From NCBI GenBank assembly GCA_030446485.1, contig JAUJNF010000003.1, positions 62,001-126,000 of the forward strand: DNA of 64,000 nt, given 5' to 3'. Below are positions 60,106 through 64,000 of the stretch, in pieces; within the stretch, counting starts at the first letter, position 1, and the number at the start of each line of letters is the position of its first letter. The notes below the pieces were generated by a model. The model worked only from the letters and a program-made list of their open reading frames with translations. It did no database searches and was not told where the DNA came from. The position numbers and the translations under genes were made by a program. Source of the DNA: Thermoleophilaceae bacterium. GTDB lineage: Bacteria > Actinomycetota > Thermoleophilia > Solirubrobacterales > Thermoleophilaceae.

Positions 60106-61209
60106 ATGCTGTCCTTTCTCGACGAGCGGGACGACCGTCCGCGCCGCCGGGACCGCCCTCGGCCGCTCACCGACGGCCCGAGCGGCGGAGGTGGCCCGAG
60201 CGTTGCGTCCCGGCGCATCATCGCGCTCGTCGTGGGCGTCGGACTCCTGCTGCTGCTCGTCCTGGCCACCCGCGGGTGCCTCGAGTCGCGCAAGGAGCGC
60301 GCCTTCAAGGACTACGTGCGCGAGGTCACAGCGCTCACCCGTGAGTCACGCCAGCAGAGCGAGGCCTTCTTCGCCCTGTTCGCCGGGGGTGACGGACAGG
60401 GAGCCATCGAGCTCGAGAACCGCGTGAACGAGCTTCGCGTTGCAGCCGACCAGCTGGTCGACCGGGCCAAGGGCGCGGACCGGCCAGACGAGCTCGCCGA
60501 GGCCAATGGCTACCTGGTCGACGTGCTGGAGTTTCGCCGCGACGGCCTGGGCGCCATCGCCAGGCCCCTGCCGGGCGCCGCCAGCGGAAGGGAAGGCGAG
60601 ACCAGCCGGGTGGCCGCCGAGATGCTCAACTTCCTGACGAGCGACGTCGTGTACACCCAGCGCTTCGTGCCGGAGGCCGAGAGGGCCCTAGCGCGCGAGG
60701 GCTACCTGAGCGACGCCCCGGTCCCGAGGCAGGAGCGCCAGGTCACCTTCCTGCCGGACGTCGAGTACCTGTCGAGCGCGTTCGTCGAAGAGCGCCTCGC
60801 CGGGACAGGCGACATGCCGAACGACGCCGAGGCCACGCCCGGCCTGCACGGCACGGAGCTGCTCGGCGTCACCGTCGAACCGGGGGGCGTTCCGCTCGTG
60901 GCCGACGGGAGCACAGCGGTGAGCGGCGGGGAGGACATCTCGTTCGCCGTCGAGATCATGAACGGGGGCGAGAGCACCGAGGAGGACATCCCGGTCACGG
61001 TCACGGTGTCGGGAGGGCCCGAGCCGATCACGGTGGAGGACACGCTCGACACCATCGAGGCCGGCGCCACCGAAAGCGTGACCATTCCGCTCGCGGCCAC
61101 TCCTCCCACGGCCCAGCCGGCAACGGTCGAGGTCGAGGTTGGACAGGTCCCCGGCGAGGAGGTGGGGGACAACAACAGCGCCTCCTACGAGGTCACGTTC
61201 TCGGGCTGA
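60106..61209 (+). CDS. Membrane-anchored protein with C-terminal CARDB-like domain, unknown
   Basis: The 367-residue protein has a basic disordered start, one membrane helix (about 37-57) and a helical external region (about 60-200). The beta domain at the end (about 260-367) includes DISFAVEIMNGGESTEEDIP and NNSASYEVTF, like CARDB or Ig-like adhesion modules. The function is unknown. The position, divergent from the wall-signalling operon, suggests an envelope role. ATG 60106 is chosen over the open upstream frame, which overlaps the divergent kinase gene. Confidence 0.78.
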   Translation: MLSFLDERDDRPRRRDRPRPLTDGPSGGGGPSVASRRIIALVVGVGLLLLLVLATRGCLESRKERAFKDYVREVTALTRESRQQSEAFFALFAGGDGQGAIELENRVNELRVAADQLVDRAKGADRPDELAEANGYLVDVLEFRRDGLGAIARPLPGAASGREGETSRVAAEMLNFLTSDVVYTQRFVPEAERALAREGYLSDAPVPRQERQVTFLPDVEYLSSAFVEERLAGTGDMPNDAEATPGLHGTELLGVTVEPGGVPLVADGSTAVSGGEDISFAVEIMNGGESTEEDIPVTVTVSGGPEPITVEDTLDTIEAGATESVTIPLAATPPTAQPATVEVEVGQVPGEEVGDNNSASYEVTFSG

Positions 61210-61252
61210 GCGGGCACGGTCGCGGCCGGGGCCGCCGGTAGTCTGCGCCTCG

Positions 61253-61780
61253 ATGGACGAGCTGAGCTCCACCACGGGGATCGTCGCGCTCGCCGCCGTG
61301 GCCGCGGGAGCCCTGGCGGTGCTGCTCGCGATCACGTGCCTGGTGAAGCTGCGCCGGGTTCAGGCCGCTCAGTCGACGGTGCTCGGGGGACACGCCCAGC
61401 GCGACCTCGTGGCCCATGCCGAGCGGCTCGAGGGCGGGTTCGTGGACCTCCGCGAGTGGGTCGAGGACTCCCTCGCGCGGCTCGACCAGCGGGCCGCGGC
61501 GCACGACGAGCGCATCGCCGGCTGTGTGTCTCACCGCGGCCTCGTGCGCTACGACGCCTACGGCGAGATGTCGGGGCGTCAGTCCGCCTCGCTCGCCCTG
61601 CTCGACGGCCTCGGCTCCGGCGTGGTGGTCAGCGCCATCTCCCATCGCGACCATGCTCGGCTGTACTTCAAGCAGATCAGGGAGGGCGACTCGGAGATCG
61701 AGCTGTCCCCCGAGGAGCAGGAGGCCATCCAGGCGGCGCTCTTGGCGCCGCGGCGCCAGAGCAGCGCGGCGTCCGCCTAG
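61253..61780 (+). CDS. DUF4446 membrane protein
   Basis: This 175-residue protein has an N-terminal membrane helix (about 10-32) and a coiled segment (about 35-90). A compact domain with LVRYDAYGEMSGRQSASLAL and SAISHRDHARLYFKQIREG is the mark of DUF4446. The family is widespread in Gram-positive bacteria and its function is unknown. It is followed two bases later by the prephenate dehydratase gene. Confidence 0.85.
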   Translation: MDELSSTTGIVALAAVAAGALAVLLAITCLVKLRRVQAAQSTVLGGHAQRDLVAHAERLEGGFVDLREWVEDSLARLDQRAAAHDERIAGCVSHRGLVRYDAYGEMSGRQSASLALLDGLGSGVVVSAISHRDHARLYFKQIREGDSEIELSPEEQEAIQAALLAPRRQSSAASA

Positions 61781-61782
61781 TA

Positions 61783-62661
61783 GTGGGCCTGGCGCCCGGC
61801 CGGCCCCTGCGCGTCGCGTACCTGGGCCCAGCGGGCACCTTCACCGAGGAGGCACTGCGGGCCTCAGCGCCCGCCGCGATCGACGAGGTGCCCTACACGA
61901 CCGTGTACGAGGCCGTGATGGCGGTGCAGGAGGGCCGCGCCGACCGGGCCGTGGTGCCCATCGAGAACTCCCTCGAGGGCTCGGTCACGGCGACCCTCGA
62001 CACGCTCGCCGGAGGGGCGGCCGACGTGCGCATCGTGGGCGAGGTGATCCAGCCGGTCCGTCATTGCCTGATCGCTCGCGCCGGCCTCGGGGTGCACCAG
62101 ATCGAGCGTGTGCTCTCTCACCCTCAGGCGCTGGCTCAGTGCGCCACCTTCCTGCGCACCATTCCCGCCGCCGAACCCACCGCGGCCAGCTCGACCGCCG
62201 AAGCGGTGCGCACCGTGGCCGAATCGGACGAGCCGTGGGCGGCGGTGGGCGCGCGCCTGGCTGCTGAGCTGTACGGGTGCCACCTGCTCGAGGAGTCGAT
62301 AGAGGACCGCCACGACAACCAGACGCGCTTCGTCTGGCTCGCGCGCGGAGAGGTCGAGGGTCGCGCGCCGGCCTCGAAGACGTCGCTCGCGTTCTGGGGA
62401 TTCAACGACCAGTCGCCCGGCGCACTCGTGGACGTGCTGCGCGAGATCAGCGACCGCGGCATCAACCTCACGCGGATCGAGTCGCGCCCCCGCCCGGGGC
62501 CGCTCGGGCGCTACATCTTCTTCGCGGACCTCGAGGGAGGGGCGGACCGACCCGAGGTCCGGGCGGCGCTCACGGCCCTCGGCGACCGCGTGGAGGCGCT
62601 GCGGGTGCTCGGCACCTACCCCCGCGCGGCGGCGGACGCCGGCCGGGGCGGCCCCCCCTGA
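61783..62661 (+). CDS. pheA: Prephenate dehydratase
   Basis: It converts prephenate to phenylpyruvate in phenylalanine synthesis. The protein has 292 residues from GTG 61783. The catalytic domain has YLGPAGTFTEEAL, VPIENSLEGSVTATLD, HPQALAQC and the TRF motif in DNQTRFVWLAR. The C-terminal ACT domain has SPGALVDVLREISDRGINLT and ESRPRPGPLG, the phenylalanine-binding GALV/ESRP elements, so feedback inhibition is expected. It lies between DUF4446 and the HNH gene in one direction. Confidence 0.94.
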   Translation: MGLAPGRPLRVAYLGPAGTFTEEALRASAPAAIDEVPYTTVYEAVMAVQEGRADRAVVPIENSLEGSVTATLDTLAGGAADVRIVGEVIQPVRHCLIARAGLGVHQIERVLSHPQALAQCATFLRTIPAAEPTAASSTAEAVRTVAESDEPWAAVGARLAAELYGCHLLEESIEDRHDNQTRFVWLARGEVEGRAPASKTSLAFWGFNDQSPGALVDVLREISDRGINLTRIESRPRPGPLGRYIFFADLEGGADRPEVRAALTALGDRVEALRVLGTYPRAAADAGRGGPP

Positions 62662-62681
62662 CCGCTAGAATCGACGCCGCG

Positions 62682-63284
62682 ATGGCGGTCGCTATCCAGG
62701 AAGGGGCCGAGCCGGGGGCTGCGGAGCCAGCCCCTGAGAGCGCGCTGCCGGACGCCCGGACCGAGCAGCGCGGAGGCACCAACGGCCGGGTGCTCGTGCT
62801 GAACGCCTCGTACGAGCCGATCAACGTCTGCACGGTACGACGGGCCACCGTGCTGCTCCTCAAGCAGCGCGCCGAGCTGGTCGAGCGCTCCGAGTGGAAC
62901 CTGCACGCCGAGAACGTGACGCTGCCGCGCCCGGTGGTCATCCGGCTGTCCACCTACGTGCGCATCCCGCGTGACGCCCACAGCCGCAAGATCACCCGCC
63001 GCGCAGTGTTCGCCCGCGACCGCTGGACCTGCCAGTACTGCGGGGTGGAACGGGGCACGCTCACCGTCGACCACGTGATCCCCCGCTCCAAGGGCGGAGG
63101 CTCCTCGTGGGACAACATCGTCGCCTCCTGCGCCCCCTGCAACCGTCGCAAGGGCGACCGTCTCCCGGCGCACGCGGGCATGCATCCGCGTACCAAGCCG
63201 CGCATTCCGAGCTCCACCATCTTCGTCCACGTGGCCACGCCGCGGATCCCCTCGGCCTGGGAGCAGTACCTCACGACCCTCTAG
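62682..63284 (+). CDS. HNH-family endonuclease-like protein
   Basis: This 200-residue protein has a folded N-terminal part (LVLNASYEPINVCTVRRATV, about 38-58) and a C-terminal HNH domain (about 105-155). The two zinc knuckles CQYCG and CAPCN frame VDHVIPRSKGGGSSWDN, with the His-Asn-His catalytic pattern. It is a stand-alone actinobacterial HNH protein; nicking or repair activity is likely but its role is unknown. No intron or restriction partner is adjacent. Confidence 0.85.
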   Translation: MAVAIQEGAEPGAAEPAPESALPDARTEQRGGTNGRVLVLNASYEPINVCTVRRATVLLLKQRAELVERSEWNLHAENVTLPRPVVIRLSTYVRIPRDAHSRKITRRAVFARDRWTCQYCGVERGTLTVDHVIPRSKGGGSSWDNIVASCAPCNRRKGDRLPAHAGMHPRTKPRIPSSTIFVHVATPRIPSAWEQYLTTL

Positions 63285-63312
63285 CGGGCGGTACCGATCA
63301 TCTAGGCTGCGC

Positions 63313-63343
63313 GGGCACGCTCACGCGCGTGCGTGGGCACGCT
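63313..63343. promoter_or_regulatory. Palindrome within direct repeats before the last gene
   Basis: CACGCGCGTG (63322-63331) is a perfect 10-bp palindrome. It is bracketed by two copies of GGGCACGCT (63313-63321 and 63335-63343). It lies about 70 bases before the methyltransferase start and could be an operator. Confidence 0.35.
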
Positions 63344-63414
63344 GCCAGACGGCCACCGAAGCTCCCCTCGGCTGGCGCGGCGCGCCTCCCCCTTCCCCCA
63401 CCAAGGAGATCCGC

Positions 63415-64000
63415 GTGCCCGAGAGCATGGATTCCCGAACTCGTTCGGGCTTCGACATCACCTTCCCCACTGCGACCCAGTCGGGAGTGGACCAGCACGA
63501 GGAGTTCTGCGAGGTCACGGTCGGAGGGCGAAGGCGCAGGATCCGCTTTCACGACTACGGCGAGATCTACGCGATCCCGGGCCTCTACGAACACCTCTTC
63601 TACGACCGTCTCCAGTGCACCTCGCCCGAGGTGGTGAGCGCGCTGCTCGAGGAGGAGCTCGTGAAGGCCGGAGCGGCGCCGTCGGATCTCACCGTGATCG
63701 ACATCGGTGCGGGCAACGGGATGATGGGAGAGCAGCTCCAGCGGATCGGGGCCTCCGCGCTCGTGGGGGTGGACATCATCGAGGAGGCGGCTGTGGCCGC
63801 CAGGCGCGACCGGCCCGGCGTCTACCGCGAGTACCGCGTGGTGGACCTGACCAAGCTCGAGCCCGATGACCGCACGGCGCTGGCGGCATACGGGTTCAAC
63901 GCGCTCACCACCGTGGCGGCACTCGGCTTCGGTGACATGCCACCGTTGGCGCTGGCCGAGGCGTTCAACATGCTGTCGGTGCCGGGCTGGGTGGCGTTCA
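63415..64000 (+). CDS. Class I SAM-dependent methyltransferase, cut by window end
   Basis: About 195 residues are visible and the frame is open at the right edge. An unusual N-terminal part of about 75 residues (with RIRFHDYGEIYAIPGLYEHL) precedes the Rossmann methyltransferase core. LTVIDIGAGNGMMGEQL is SAM motif I and ALVGVDIIEEA the acidic second strand. The GTG start has AAGGAGAT five bases upstream. The substrate is unknown. Confidence 0.85.
   Translation, partial: MPESMDSRTRSGFDITFPTATQSGVDQHEEFCEVTVGGRRRRIRFHDYGEIYAIPGLYEHLFYDRLQCTSPEVVSALLEEELVKAGAAPSDLTVIDIGAGNGMMGEQLQRIGASALVGVDIIEEAAVAARRDRPGVYREYRVVDLTKLEPDDRTALAAYGFNALTTVAALGFGDMPPLALAEAFNMLSVPGWVAF

Overview
The window reads as chromosomal DNA of a very GC-rich actinobacterium. 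The conserved block fhaA-fhaB-pstP-ftsW/rodA-pbpA-PASTA kinase (58010 back to 50637), the frequent GTG and TTG starts and the many GTGA/ATGA gene overlaps point to Actinomycetota. The LytR_C-type protein and the lineage-specific small membrane proteins make the class Thermoleophilia (Solirubrobacterales) my best guess. That placement is inference from protein character, not from a marker gene.

Region 1 (1-6386) is an accessory stretch. It is visibly more AT-rich, uses rare TTA leucine codons and sits directly beyond the 3' end of a tRNA-Ala(TGC) gene (6387-6458, minus strand). It carries a partial unknown gene, a GNAT acetyltransferase, a large unknown membrane protein, a SEFIR-domain protein flanked by a 54-bp direct repeat, and a two-gene operon of small two-helix membrane proteins, one with a histone-fold-like segment. 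This is the best candidate here for an undescribed conflict or defence cassette.

Region 2 (6459-20300) is mixed metabolism and regulation: glutamate dehydrogenase, a hairpin-bearing intergenic repeat, an acidic repeat protein, tRNA-Ala(CGC) followed by a penicillin-binding protein and then a truncated copy of the same tRNA, a methyltransferase-like membrane protein and a beta-carbonic anhydrase. It also holds a MarR/esterase divergent pair with a visible operator, and a TetR-MMPL exporter-thioesterase unit with matching operators.

Region 3 (20310-43430) is dominated by cell-surface polysaccharide genes: peptidoglycan amidase, phosphoglycosyl transferase, glucuronyl C5-epimerase, membrane and cytoplasmic glycosyltransferases, WecB-type UDP-GlcNAc 2-epimerase, AAC(3)-like acyltransferase, O-antigen-ligase-like polymerase, a FlgD-Ig surface protein, a 4,6-dehydratase and a DUF354 protein. 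A cytochrome P450/TetR pair is embedded in it. A sugar N-formyltransferase-like gene follows at 43441. Together they suggest a lipid-linked polymer with epimerised uronic acids and modified amino sugars.

Region 4 (44286-64000) is core: DedA, UppP (no canonical start codon), PurM, a DsbA-like protein, three Ser/Thr kinases, Ddl, the divisome/elongasome signalling cluster, a DUF4446 protein, prephenate dehydratase, an HNH nuclease and a methyltransferase cut by the window end. UppP, Ddl, PbpA and FtsW/RodA make and recycle the lipid carrier and build peptidoglycan, while PknB, PstP, FhaA and FhaB regulate that process. No CRISPR array, rRNA, transposase or integrase was seen.
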